Shown in pieces: positions 34,201 to 42,406 of a stretch of 64,000 nt of DNA. The stretch comes from Bacteroides luhongzhouii (GTDB taxonomy: Bacteria; Bacteroidota; Bacteroidia; Bacteroidales; Bacteroidaceae), in assembly GCF_009193295.2 (NCBI RefSeq), contig NZ_CP059973.1, positions 5,456,001 through 5,520,000 on the forward strand. The letters run 5' to 3'. A program made the translations under genes and the position numbers. The notes under the pieces are model-generated. The model had not been told where the DNA came from. It made no database searches and worked only from the letters and a program-made list of their open reading frames with translations. Positions within the stretch are counted from its first letter, which is position 1. Each line of letters begins with the position of its first letter.

Positions 34201-34446
34201 GGAAGAAGTCATGTAGGTCATGTTCTCCACCCCATTGATCGCCTCTTCCAAAGGCGCGATTACACTCTTCTGCAACGTCTCCGCACTGGCACCATAATAG
34301 GTGGTACTCACCATAATGGTAGGCGGAGCAATATCGGGGTACTGCTCAACAGGCAGACTGAACAGCCCGATGATACCCACTACGACAATCGTAATAGAGA
34401 TGACTGCCGATAATACGGGGCGTTCTATAAAGGTTCTTAAATTCAT
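31249..34446 (-). CDS. RND multidrug efflux permease (HAE1 family)
   Basis: The inner-membrane proton-driven pump, 1065 residues, the standard AcrB-like length. The start NLRTFIERPVLSAVISITIV is the first helix. The proton-relay residues are visible: the aspartate pair in GTVVDDAIIVVEAV (around residue 405) and the lysine in GLLAKTAILLTEYA (around residue 940). Two large periplasmic loops are present by length. It lies between the adaptor and the outer-membrane factor on the same strand. Substrates cannot be told from sequence. Confidence 0.95.
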   Translation of the reverse strand: MNLRTFIERPVLSAVISITIVVVGIIGLFSLPVEQYPDIAPPTIMVSTTYYGASAETLQKSVIAPLEEAINGVENMTYMTSSATNAGSVSITVYFKQGTDPDMAAVNVQNRVSRATGQLPAEVTQVGVTTSKRQTSILQMFSLSSPDESYDENFLSNYISINLKPQILRISGVGDMMIMGGEYSMRVWMKPDVMAQYKLIPSDITGVLAEQNIESATGSFGENSNETYQYTMKYKGRLITPEEFGDIVIRSTDNGEVLKLKDIADIQLGQDSYAYHGGMDGHPGISCMVFQTAGSNATEVNRNIDRFLDEARKDLPKGVELTQMMSSNDFLFASIHEVVKTLIEAIILVILVVYVFLQDFRSTLIPLVGIVVSLVGTFAFMAIAGFSINLLTLFALVLVIGTVVDDAIIVVEAVQARFDVGYRSSYMASIDAMKGISNAVITSSLVFMAVFIPVSFMGGTSGTFYTQFGLTMAVAVGISAINALTLSPALCALLLKPYINEDGTQKNNFAARFRKSFNSAFDVMVDKYKTIVLFFIKRRWLTWSLLACSVVLLVFLMNTTKTSLVPDEDQGVVFVNVSTAAGSSLSTTDEVMERIEKRLMAIPQLKHVQKVAGYGLLAGQGSSFGMLILKLKPWDERPDDADNVQSVIGQVYARTADIKDASVFAISPGMIPGYGMGNALELHMQDKMGGDINEFFTTTQQYLGALNQRPEIAMAYSTFDVRYPQWTVEVDAAKCKRAGITPDAVLSTLSGYYGGQYVSNFNRFSKVYRVMIQADPMFRLDETSLDNAFVRMSNGEMAPLSQFVTLTRSYGAESLSRFNMYNSIAVNAMPADGYSTGDAIKAVQETAEQSLPKGYGYDYGGITREENQQSGTTMIIFGICFLMIYLILSALYESFIIPFAVLLSVPCGLMGSFLFAWMFGLENNIYLQTGLIMLIGLLAKTAILLTEYAAERRKAGMGLIASAVSAAKARLRPILMTALTMIFGLFPLMMSSGVGANGNRSLGTGVVGGMTIGTLALLFIVPTLFIAFQWLQERFRPVQSAPTHDWQIEEEIKVSEEEKSKAGKE

Positions 34447-34464
34447 GAATGATTCCTCCTTGGT

Positions 34465-35634
34465 TTAATTTTCAGTAGTTGTTGCCGGAGACGTCATGGC
34501 TGTCTCTGCCGACTGGGGTTGAGCGGCCTTCGCCTTAACGGGAGTACCTTCACGAAGCAATCCTACGCCTTCGGCCACAATCACATCTCCCGGTGCCAGC
34601 CCTTCATCTACAATAAATTCCCGACCGCCATCGACGCGAGTCACCTGTACCGGGCTTGATTGAGCTTTACCGTCCACTACTTTATACACATATCTCTTAT
34701 CCTGTATTTCGAAAGTGGCAGCCTGCGGAATGATCAACGCTCCCGTTTTCCGCACAGGGACAATCACATTACCCGCACCACCGCTATGCAACAATCCTTC
34801 CTTATTCGGAAAAACAGCACGCAGACTGACCGTACCCGTCGAACGATCGATCACTCCACTAATCGACTCGATCTGTCCTTGCTCGGGATAAGTCGATTTA
34901 TCGTTGAGTTGCAGATCGATGGCAGGCATATTTTTCAGCGCCTCTTCTTTGGAACCGTATTGGCGGATGAGTCCCAGCAACTGATTTTCCGTCATGGAGA
35001 AATAAACATACATATCCGAATTGTCGGAAACCGTCGTCAGCGGTTGGGCAAGAGCGGAACTTACCAAAGCTCCTACACGGTAAGGCAATGTACCCACCAC
35101 TCCGTCTGCCGGACTCTTCACAACCGTATAAGAAAGATTGTTGCGGGCACTTACTTCCTGCGCTTTTGTCTGCGCCAGCTGTGCCTTGGCAGCCAATAGG
35201 GAGTTTTTCGCCGTACTCAAATCGAAAGAGGAAACTACGTTCGCTTTATACAGTTCCTCTTTACTGTCATACGTCAGTTGTGCCGTAGCCAGAGAGGCTT
35301 TTGCCGATTCAACGTTTGCCACTGCCGTCTGCAAAGCAGCTTCATACGGCACCTGATCGATGATAAACAACGTCTGTCCGTTCTTCACGCGTTGACCTTC
35401 CGTCACACAAACTTTAGTCAGCGTACCACTCACCTGGGGATAAATATCAATATCCTGACGCCCGCGGATGGTTGCCGAGTAAGTGCTTGAAATCATCCGG
35501 TCGGCCGGAACAACGGTCATCACTTCGTATTCTGTTTCCATTTGTGCCGGGGGAGCCTGTTTACAGCCTGTCGCAGCAACCATACAGCAGAGCAACAATA
35601 ATCCCTGCTTCATTTTACATACCTTTTTAATCAT
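34465..35634 (-). CDS. RND efflux periplasmic adaptor (MFP, lipoprotein)
   Basis: Links the permease to the outer-membrane channel; 389 residues. The signal peptide has a lipobox MVAATGCKQ. Barrel-sandwich and hairpin features are visible: IRGRQDIDIYPQVSGTLTKV near residue 58, an alpha-hairpin region with alanine-rich helices, and SYTVVKSPADGVVGTLPY. An in-frame ATG at residue 8 would give a tighter signal peptide. It is first of the operon, with its own promoter facing the AraC gene. Confidence 0.93.
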   Translation of the reverse strand: MIKKVCKMKQGLLLLCCMVAATGCKQAPPAQMETEYEVMTVVPADRMISSTYSATIRGRQDIDIYPQVSGTLTKVCVTEGQRVKNGQTLFIIDQVPYEAALQTAVANVESAKASLATAQLTYDSKEELYKANVVSSFDLSTAKNSLLAAKAQLAQTKAQEVSARNNLSYTVVKSPADGVVGTLPYRVGALVSSALAQPLTTVSDNSDMYVYFSMTENQLLGLIRQYGSKEEALKNMPAIDLQLNDKSTYPEQGQIESISGVIDRSTGTVSLRAVFPNKEGLLHSGGAGNVIVPVRKTGALIIPQAATFEIQDKRYVYKVVDGKAQSSPVQVTRVDGGREFIVDEGLAPGDVIVAEGVGLLREGTPVKAKAAQPQSAETAMTSPATTTEN

Positions 35635-35666
35635 TTCTGTTACCTATTAAATATTTTTAAATGCGG

Positions 35667-35674
35667 CAAAGGTA
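35667..35674 (-). promoter_or_regulatory. -7 element of the RND operon (TACCTTTG)
   Basis: The complement of 35667-35674 reads TACCTTTG, matching TAnnTTTG, 33 bases before the adaptor ATG. Confidence 0.55.
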
Positions 35675-35762
35675 GACTGTTTTCTTCATAGAAAACTGGA
35701 CTTAGTATCTTCAGTTTTGTTCATTTTAGGAACATTAAAACCGATATTTAGTAAAAAAGTCC

Positions 35763-35770
35763 TATTTTTG
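35763..35770 (+). promoter_or_regulatory. -7 element of the AraC gene (TATTTTTG)
   Basis: TATTTTTG matches TAnnTTTG, 21 bases before the AraC ATG. It is divergent from the RND promoter, leaving about 90 bases between the two for regulator binding. Confidence 0.5.
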
Positions 35771-35790
35771 CACCCAAAATAAGAATAACA

Positions 35791-36639
35791 ATGGAATCAA
35801 AAAACTCTAACCTAGCCATACTTCGTGAACCGTTTGTTGCCGGAATGGACGAAAACCTGTCTCCAATTATGCAACGCCTGTGGAAACTGGAAGGGGGCGC
35901 CATCTATTTTTGCCGAAGCGGATGGGCACACGTCACGATTGACTTGAAAGACTATGAAATTGTCGAAAATACTCAAATCGTGCTCTTGCCGGGAACGATT
36001 ATCCGTGTCAACGGCAGCAGCAGTGATTTCACAGCTTCTTTCTTCGGATTCCCCAAAGAAATGTTTCGCGAAGCCTGCCTCCGTTTCGAGCCGATCTTCT
36101 TCCGGTTCATCAAAGAAAAACCGTGCTATACACTCAAGGATGAAAACACAGGAGCAATCAACGGGTTAATACGTGCCACGACAGCTATATACAACGATCG
36201 TGAAAACCGTTTCCGCAACCAAATCGCCAAAAATCATCTCCAGTCGTTTATGCTGGATATTTATGATAAGTGTTACCGCTACTTCGACCGGCAGGAAATC
36301 GAAGGAGGAAGCCGGCAGGATGAAATCTTCAAGAATTTCATCGCACTGGTGCACGAAAACTGCATCGCTGAAAGGGAAGTAACCTTCTACGCCAACAAGC
36401 TCTGTATCTCCACCAAATATCTGACAGGTATCTGCAAGAGCGTGACGGGCGACGCCGCCAAAAAGATTATCGACGACTTCGCCATCCTGGAGATAAAAGT
36501 GCTGCTTCAATCCACCGGACTGACAATTCAGGAAATAGCCGACCGGCTCGGTTTTCCCGATCAGTCGTATCTAGGCAGGTATTTCAAACGACATGAGGGG
36601 ATGTCGCCAAAGGAGTATCAGAGCAAATATTCTATCTAA
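35791..36639 (+). CDS. AraC family transcriptional regulator
   Basis: 282 residues: an N-terminal cupin-like sensing part (residues 1-150, unassigned ligand) and a C-terminal AraC double helix-turn-helix. The second HTH contains GLTIQEIADRLGFPDQSYLG and ends RYFKRHEGMSPKEYQSKYS, the family hallmark. It is divergent from the RND adaptor gene, so it most likely controls the efflux operon; direction of control is not known. Confidence 0.9.
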   Translation: MESKNSNLAILREPFVAGMDENLSPIMQRLWKLEGGAIYFCRSGWAHVTIDLKDYEIVENTQIVLLPGTIIRVNGSSSDFTASFFGFPKEMFREACLRFEPIFFRFIKEKPCYTLKDENTGAINGLIRATTAIYNDRENRFRNQIAKNHLQSFMLDIYDKCYRYFDRQEIEGGSRQDEIFKNFIALVHENCIAEREVTFYANKLCISTKYLTGICKSVTGDAAKKIIDDFAILEIKVLLQSTGLTIQEIADRLGFPDQSYLGRYFKRHEGMSPKEYQSKYSI

Positions 36640-36705
36640 TAACAAAAATAGCACAGACGGGCGAGCATGGTGTATTTTTTCCACCTATACACCACTCCGC
36701 CTAAA

Positions 36706-37788
36706 TTATTCTGCACTTTCATTGTCTTGTAATCCCTGATAAAGTTTGCTTTCCAGTTCTTCGATGGAAGGCAGTCCGGATTTTATATCGTGAGGGATTG
36801 ATTTACCTAACTCATAATCGGAAATACCTATTGGTTTGCGCACATCACGTAAAGCATATTCAGCCATGATGCGATCTTTGTTCTGACAAAGAAGCAAACC
36901 AATCGTCTGATTATCACCTTCCCGGCAAAGAATATCATCTACTGCAGAACAATAGAAATTCAGTTTACCGATATATTCGGGTTGGAAGTCCCCTTTTTTC
37001 AACTCCACAACTAAATACCTGTGCATAAACACATTATACATCAAGATGTCAATATAGAAATCATTGCCGGACACTTCAATATGATACTGTCTGCCCATGA
37101 AGGCGAAGCCTGCTCCCATTTCGAGAAGGAACTTTTCAATATGCTTAACCAACCCTAACTCTACATCTCTTTCGTTATATTCGTCAGTGAAAGTCAGCAT
37201 ATCAAAAATATAGGGGTCTTTTAAGGTTTCTTTTACCTGCTTGGCTTGTATTTCCGGGAGAGTGGTATCGAAATTGTTTGCCAATGCTCCGTAAGTATGG
37301 TAGTAGTCCTGATTGATAGCTTCAATTAAGAAATTACGACTCCATCCACTCTTCAAACATTGAATCATGTACCAATAGCGGGCTTTCAGGTCTTTTACTC
37401 GTTGTATTAAAGTGATGTTGTGTGACCAGCTTAACTGTTTTATCGGCAATACTATGGAAGCTTCCTGCAAATGCGCAACCGCTGGTTGCGCATTTGTAAG
37501 TTGCTGATTATATTCATTATAGAATTGAATCATCACCTGACAATTTCTTTTTGAAAAGCCCTTCACTTTCGGATAATCATTCTTCAGGTCATTGGCAAGC
37601 TGTTCAAGTGCATTGTTCCCCCATCCTATCTGCTTCTGGCTTTCACAAAGAAGTTTGCCGATGTCCCAATACATAGAAAGCATTTCTTCATTAGCGGAAT
37701 AAATCGCTTTTTTCTGTGCGAGTGCCACCCGTGCTTTGACTTGTTTAAGCAAAACAGCGTAGTTAAATATACTATTTTGAATTTCCAT
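36706..37788 (-). CDS. DUF1016 / YhcG-type PDDEXK nuclease
   Basis: A 360-residue protein with the N-terminal DUF1016_N helix-rich domain (ALAQKKAIYSANEEMLSMYW) and a C-terminal PD-(D/E)XK nuclease domain. Catalytic-type residues are seen in DFYIDILMY and YLVVELKKGDFQPEYIGKL. The family occurs in bacterial chromosomes and near restriction or defence genes; its biological role is not settled. It stands alone here, convergent with the AraC gene. Base composition appears more AT-rich than the efflux genes, in keeping with transfer. Confidence 0.88.
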   Translation of the reverse strand: MEIQNSIFNYAVLLKQVKARVALAQKKAIYSANEEMLSMYWDIGKLLCESQKQIGWGNNALEQLANDLKNDYPKVKGFSKRNCQVMIQFYNEYNQQLTNAQPAVAHLQEASIVLPIKQLSWSHNITLIQRVKDLKARYWYMIQCLKSGWSRNFLIEAINQDYYHTYGALANNFDTTLPEIQAKQVKETLKDPYIFDMLTFTDEYNERDVELGLVKHIEKFLLEMGAGFAFMGRQYHIEVSGNDFYIDILMYNVFMHRYLVVELKKGDFQPEYIGKLNFYCSAVDDILCREGDNQTIGLLLCQNKDRIMAEYALRDVRKPIGISDYELGKSIPHDIKSGLPSIEELESKLYQGLQDNESAE

Positions 37789-37982
37789 TTATTATTTTTC
37801 GTTTTAGATTAAAGACACTATAGGTTATTCCTACCCAAGCATCATTCAGCCGATTGCCTCAAAGCAAAGAGACCTTTCTTGGTAATAGAGTGGCAAATAT
37901 AATGATAATTGAAGCATTACGGATGCACTATCCGATAAATTTGCCTGCCTTTTCCGTCATACCACAACTTTGTCACGAGTGC

Positions 37983-38117
37983 AAACTTATATTTATCCAG
38001 TTGGACGTTACTCCAGAAGACACAGAGAATATAAAGCCATTCAATTGCGGAAACGACGATTTGAATGGCTTTTTGTTGGAAGATGCCCGCTTTTACCGAG
38101 AGAAGTTAATTGAATGA
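37983..38117 (+). pseudogene. N-terminal fragment of a GNAT acetyltransferase
   Basis: About 44 codons, KLIFIQLDVTPEDTENIKPF, then NCGNDDLNGFLLEDARFYRE, match the N-terminus of Bacteroides GNAT N-acetyltransferases, where an F-x-C-G-x-x-D-L-N-x-F-L motif precedes the acetyl-CoA fold. The frame stops right after REKLIE, so the acetyl-CoA binding domain is missing. The open frame extends upstream to 37854 without further similarity. The flanking 37789-38205 gap holds nothing else I can support. Confidence 0.65.
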
Positions 38118-38205
38118 TAAAATATCCCAGACAACTATAGATATATTCTCTCCAAGTTCCTCCTATCAGAAACACCCTAACCGGAACATTGGCAGACCTT
38201 CTAAA

Positions 38206-39417
38206 TTAGTCTTTCATCACAGTATATACCGCCACTTTCGTCGCCATCCGCCTCATCGCCCAAAGTGCACAAAGCAGGGAGCAGATGGCACAGACAACAA
38301 ACGTTATTCCGGTAGATACAAGGATATTTCCTATACCAACCAATGGAGAAACAATGCCTCCGGAAGCGAAACAGAGGGCACCCAACAGGGCGGAAGCTGC
38401 TCCGGCATATCGCCGTTCGCTGTCCATGGCTAAGGTGGTGGAAGAAGTAAAGGTCAGTCCCATCATAAAGAGCAATGCGAACATCAGTAATTCATACGTC
38501 CAGAAGCTGCAACCGCTATACAAGGCTCCCATCAGGCAAAGCGACAAGCACAACATTCCTACACAACCGATCAGTGTCCCGTTTTCCGTGCGACGGAATT
38601 TTACGGAAAGAGCTGCCGCTACTCCGATAGCTACTGCATTCACTGCAAAACAAACACTAAAAGCCAACGGAGAAAATCCGTAATGTTGCTGCACGATGAA
38701 GGGAGAAGAGGCAATGTAAGCAAACAGGATGCCTTGCGCAAACGCCAGTTGCAGGACATAGAGCATATAACGGCGGTTATGAACGATCACACCGAAACTA
38801 CGGAAAGTGGAAACGACACCTGTCTTCGAGCGTTGCTCCACAGGGAGCGATTCTTTAAAACGGATACAGCCTATCCACAAGAGTACTCCAATAAACAGCA
38901 AAATCACAAAAATTCCTTTCCATCCGATAGTCCCGGTCACCAACCCTCCGACTACCGGAGCCGCAACAGGAGCCACACCATTAATCGCGCCAATCACCGC
39001 CAGCATCTTGGCCAACTCCTTCCCCGAAAACTTATCAGTAGCCACCGAACGGGAAATAACGATACCGCCTGCTCCTCCGATTCCCTGCACCAACCTCAAC
39101 GTTATAAACGAATAAATGTCCGGGGCAAAAAGACAGAACACTGTGGAAATGATAAATAGTATCATCGAAACGAGCAACAACGGACGTCGGCCGTATTTAT
39201 CACTTAAGGGTCCGAAAAAGATTTGTCCCAATGCCAGCCCGATCATGCTCGTAGTAAGCCCTAATTGCACCATAGACGAACGGGTAGAAAAATAGTCTGT
39301 CATTGCTGGCAGACTAGGCAAATACATATCCGTAACAAAAGGTCCGAACGCTGACAACATACCAAGCAAAATCAGCAAAAACATCTTTGAGTTCTCCTGT
39401 TTTATCATTGTATTCAT
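38206..39417 (-). CDS. Bcr/CflA family MFS drug exporter
   Basis: A 12-helix MFS exporter of about 403 residues. Bcr/CflA hallmarks are GPFVTDMYLPSLPAMTDYF in the first helix and FGPLSDKYGRRPLLL between helices 2 and 3, with a later RLVQGIGGAGGIVISRSVA. I chose the third in-frame ATG (complement of 39415-39417); an upstream one at 39444 would add MIMNVIVNN. It sits near the RND and tripartite systems but is transcribed separately. Confidence 0.9.
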   Translation of the reverse strand: MNTMIKQENSKMFLLILLGMLSAFGPFVTDMYLPSLPAMTDYFSTRSSMVQLGLTTSMIGLALGQIFFGPLSDKYGRRPLLLVSMILFIISTVFCLFAPDIYSFITLRLVQGIGGAGGIVISRSVATDKFSGKELAKMLAVIGAINGVAPVAAPVVGGLVTGTIGWKGIFVILLFIGVLLWIGCIRFKESLPVEQRSKTGVVSTFRSFGVIVHNRRYMLYVLQLAFAQGILFAYIASSPFIVQQHYGFSPLAFSVCFAVNAVAIGVAAALSVKFRRTENGTLIGCVGMLCLSLCLMGALYSGCSFWTYELLMFALLFMMGLTFTSSTTLAMDSERRYAGAASALLGALCFASGGIVSPLVGIGNILVSTGITFVVCAICSLLCALWAMRRMATKVAVYTVMKD

Positions 39418-39461
39418 ATTATTTACTATAACATTCATAATCAATCATTTAAATTCGGGGG

Positions 39462-39469
39462 CAAAGGTA
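39462..39469 (-). promoter_or_regulatory. -7 element of the Bcr-type exporter (TACCTTTG)
   Basis: The complement of 39462-39469 reads TACCTTTG, matching TAnnTTTG, about 45 bases before the preferred ATG. Confidence 0.55.
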
Positions 39470-39912
39470 CACGTTTTCTATGGCTTACCAGTAGACTTAA
39501 TCAGAACAAAACCGGCTCTTTTCAGAACAACCCTCTCTTTTCTTTGTATTAAAGTTCCATAACCTTGACAATCATGAATAGCAGGGCATGCATATATGAA
39601 CTTACGTTCATGGGATGAGACTACTTTCCTCTACCCAACATACCATTCGACAATCGTTAAAAAACATTATATTTAGACATCTATAAGGTTACAACTTACC
39701 TGTTTTTTTTCATAATTTCGCAAATCCAAAATAGAAAACAGGTATTAAGATGAAACTAAGATATTATCAAATCGACATTCGTTACAAGAACAAAATGCAT
39801 GACTTTCACGGTTGGGGTGTGGAAGTGCAAATTTGATAATTCGGTCTTCACTACAGAGAATTTACCATAGAAAATTCAAACTTCTACTATTAATTAAATT
39901 TCTTTTCACTTT
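39470..39912. other. Gap between divergent exporters
   Basis: This AT-rich stretch holds a small dyad, ATGAAC-TTAC-GTTCAT at 39596-39611, and a 28-codon frame at 39750-39836 (MKLRYYQIDIRYKNK start) that is too short to call. I see no convincing promoter for the tolC-like gene; a TAATTTCG near 39712 is the best weak match. Confidence 0.4.
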
Positions 39913-41232
39913 ATGAGCAAAAAAAGATGGCTCATAGTGCTGCTATACGCCGTACTTTGTAGCCAAAGACTGTTTGCCCAGACGCTTGACAAGAGAGTTT
40001 TGGGCATTAACGAAATGTTCCGTCTGGCAGACGAGAACAGTCAGAGTATTCAAACGTATAAAACGGGGGAAGAGGCAGCCAAAGAAGCTTTGAAAGCTGC
40101 CAAGTCACAACGTTTACCGGACATAGGGGCTTCACTTTCATTCAGTTACCTGGGTGACGGATATTTGTGGGACCGTGATTTCAAAAACGGGCAAAACATT
40201 CCTATGCCGCACTTCGGCAATAACTTTGCTTTGGAGGCACAGCAAGTGATTTATGCCGGTGGAGCCATCAACAGCAGCATTACTCTGGCAGAACTCGGGC
40301 AACAAATGGCTGCATTGGACTGGCAAAAGAACCGTCAGGAGATCCGTTTTCTTCTGACCGGCTATTATCTGGATTTATATAAATTGAATAACCAGTTGCA
40401 AGTGTTACAAAAAAATCTGGACCTGACGGAACAGGTGATCCGCAACATGGAATCACGCCGTACGCAGGGAACAGCTTTAAAGAATGATATCACCCGTTAT
40501 GAACTGCAGAAAGAGACGCTTAAACTGCAACTGGCAAAGGTGCAGGATGCCTGCAAAATTATGAATCACCAACTGGTGACTACGCTACACCTGCCCGCCG
40601 GAACAGAAATCGTCCCTGATCCTACCTTGTTGGATGAGGAAGTAAAAGCACTGGCAGAAAACGACTGGCAAATGATGGCGGCCCAAAGTAATGTCGGCCT
40701 GCAACAAGCCCAGCTGTCTGTACAAATGAGCGAGCAGAAAGTAAAACTGGAACGTTCGGAACTGCTTCCCAAAATTGCTCTTGTAGCCGGAGAGCATTTG
40801 GACGGTCCTATCACGATTGAAGTCCCGGTACTAGATAACAACTTCAATTACTGGTATGTGGGTGTCGGCATAAAATACAACCTTTCTTCTTTATTCAAAA
40901 ATAACAAAAAAGTACGTCAGGCAAAATTGAACGCACGCAGAGCACAGGAAGAATATTCATTGGCACAGGAACAAATAGAAAACGGAGTTCAGGCAAATTA
41001 TGTCAACTTCCTCACTTCTTTTACTGACTTACGTACGCAGGAGAAAAGCGTAGAACTCGCCGACCAAAATTATAATGTTATCAGCAACCGCTATAAAAAT
41101 GATCTCGCTCTGCTCACCGATATGCTCGACGCCAGCAACATGAAACTAAGCGCCGACCTCGGTCTGGTCAATGCACGCATCAACTTGATATACAGTTACT
41201 ATAAAATGAAATATATCACACATACCCTATAG
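39913..41232 (+). CDS. TolC family outer-membrane efflux protein
   Basis: 439 residues with a signal peptide ending near LFAQ. Two OEP-type halves with long helical segments are visible: RLADENSQSIQTYKTGEEAA near residue 37 and KLERSELLPKIALVAGEHL near residue 278. It is the outer channel of the tripartite exporter formed with the HlyD-type and MFS genes downstream, 66 bases away. It has no lipobox, unlike the OMF at 29654-31018. Confidence 0.9.
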   Translation: MSKKRWLIVLLYAVLCSQRLFAQTLDKRVLGINEMFRLADENSQSIQTYKTGEEAAKEALKAAKSQRLPDIGASLSFSYLGDGYLWDRDFKNGQNIPMPHFGNNFALEAQQVIYAGGAINSSITLAELGQQMAALDWQKNRQEIRFLLTGYYLDLYKLNNQLQVLQKNLDLTEQVIRNMESRRTQGTALKNDITRYELQKETLKLQLAKVQDACKIMNHQLVTTLHLPAGTEIVPDPTLLDEEVKALAENDWQMMAAQSNVGLQQAQLSVQMSEQKVKLERSELLPKIALVAGEHLDGPITIEVPVLDNNFNYWYVGVGIKYNLSSLFKNNKKVRQAKLNARRAQEEYSLAQEQIENGVQANYVNFLTSFTDLRTQEKSVELADQNYNVISNRYKNDLALLTDMLDASNMKLSADLGLVNARINLIYSYYKMKYITHTL

Positions 41233-41298
41233 ATTTTACGATTAGACAATTTGGATTGTAAATTAAGAGAATGAAATTACTTACTGTTTAAAATATAA

Positions 41299-42339
41299 AT
41301 GATTATGATAGCTAGAAAAACCCAGAAGATTATATATAATATTGTGATAATCTGTCTTCTTATCGGTGGTATCACCTATGTTTGTTCCCGGTTCATTCAC
41401 CTTGGAAACATTGAATATACTGATAATGCGCAGGTGAGACAACATATCACGCCAATCAACACTCGTGTTCCGGGGTTCATCAAAAAAATCTGTTTCGACG
41501 AGTATCAGCAAGTACACAAAGGCGACACGCTCCTTATCATCGAAGATACTGAATTTCGCCTCCGTGTGGCACAGGCAGAAGCTGATTTAGCTAATGCTAC
41601 CGCAGGACGGCAGGCCACTACCGTCGGCATCGCCACTACTCAAAACAACTTGAGCGTGAGCGACGCAAGCATTGAGGAAGTGCGTGTACAAATGGAAAAT
41701 GCAAGACGCGAACTGAATCGTTTCGAAAAATTATTGCAGGAAGATGCAGTGACAAAACAACAATATGACAACGTGCATACAGCTTACGAAGCTGCCAAAG
41801 CCCGTTATGAACAGGTGTCACGAGCTAAATTGTCTACATCTTTAGTGAAAAGCGAGCAAACCCATCGTTTAGGACAAAATGAGGCAGGTGTCCGCCTGGC
41901 AGAAGCTGCATTAGAGCTTGCCCGTCTGAATCTTTCTTATACAATCATCATTGCTCCATGTGACGGTACCACAGGAAAGAAAGAAATTTTGGAAGGCCAG
42001 CTGGTACAGCCGGGACAAACAATGGTCGACATCGTAGACAGCAGCGACCTGTGGGTAATCGCCAATTATCGCGAAACCCAGCTTCCGAATATCAAGGAAG
42101 GCGCAGAAGTGGAAATTACAGCGGATGCTGTGCCAAACATAACATTCAAAGGAGTAGTAGAATCTATTTCCGACGCAACAGGAGCTGCTTTCTCTATGAT
42201 TCCACAAGATAACGCCACCGGTAATTTCGTCAAAGTGGAGCAACGTATTCCCGTACGTATCAGTCTGAAAGGAAACAAACCGGAAGATTTGAAACGTATG
42301 CGTGCAGGCTTCAACGTAGAATGTGAGGTGAAGTACTAA
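41299..42339 (+). CDS. HlyD/EmrA family secretion adaptor
   Basis: 346 residues with one N-terminal membrane anchor (NIVIICLLIGGITYVCSRFI), a lipoyl-like half (VPGFIKKICFDEYQQVHKGD), a long coiled helical hairpin (residues 85-200), and the second half NLSYTIIIAPCDGTTGKKEI. This is the EmrA layout for bridging an MFS pump to TolC. Starts at 41299 or 41305 are both possible. It is the middle gene of the operon. Confidence 0.9.
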   Translation: MIMIARKTQKIIYNIVIICLLIGGITYVCSRFIHLGNIEYTDNAQVRQHITPINTRVPGFIKKICFDEYQQVHKGDTLLIIEDTEFRLRVAQAEADLANATAGRQATTVGIATTQNNLSVSDASIEEVRVQMENARRELNRFEKLLQEDAVTKQQYDNVHTAYEAAKARYEQVSRAKLSTSLVKSEQTHRLGQNEAGVRLAEAALELARLNLSYTIIIAPCDGTTGKKEILEGQLVQPGQTMVDIVDSSDLWVIANYRETQLPNIKEGAEVEITADAVPNITFKGVVESISDATGAAFSMIPQDNATGNFVKVEQRIPVRISLKGNKPEDLKRMRAGFNVECEVKY

Positions 42340-42406
42340 CCGCTTCAACCCTTTATCGTTTTAATTATCAATTGCTTTAATTTTTAATTTCTAATCTTTA
42401 ATTTTT

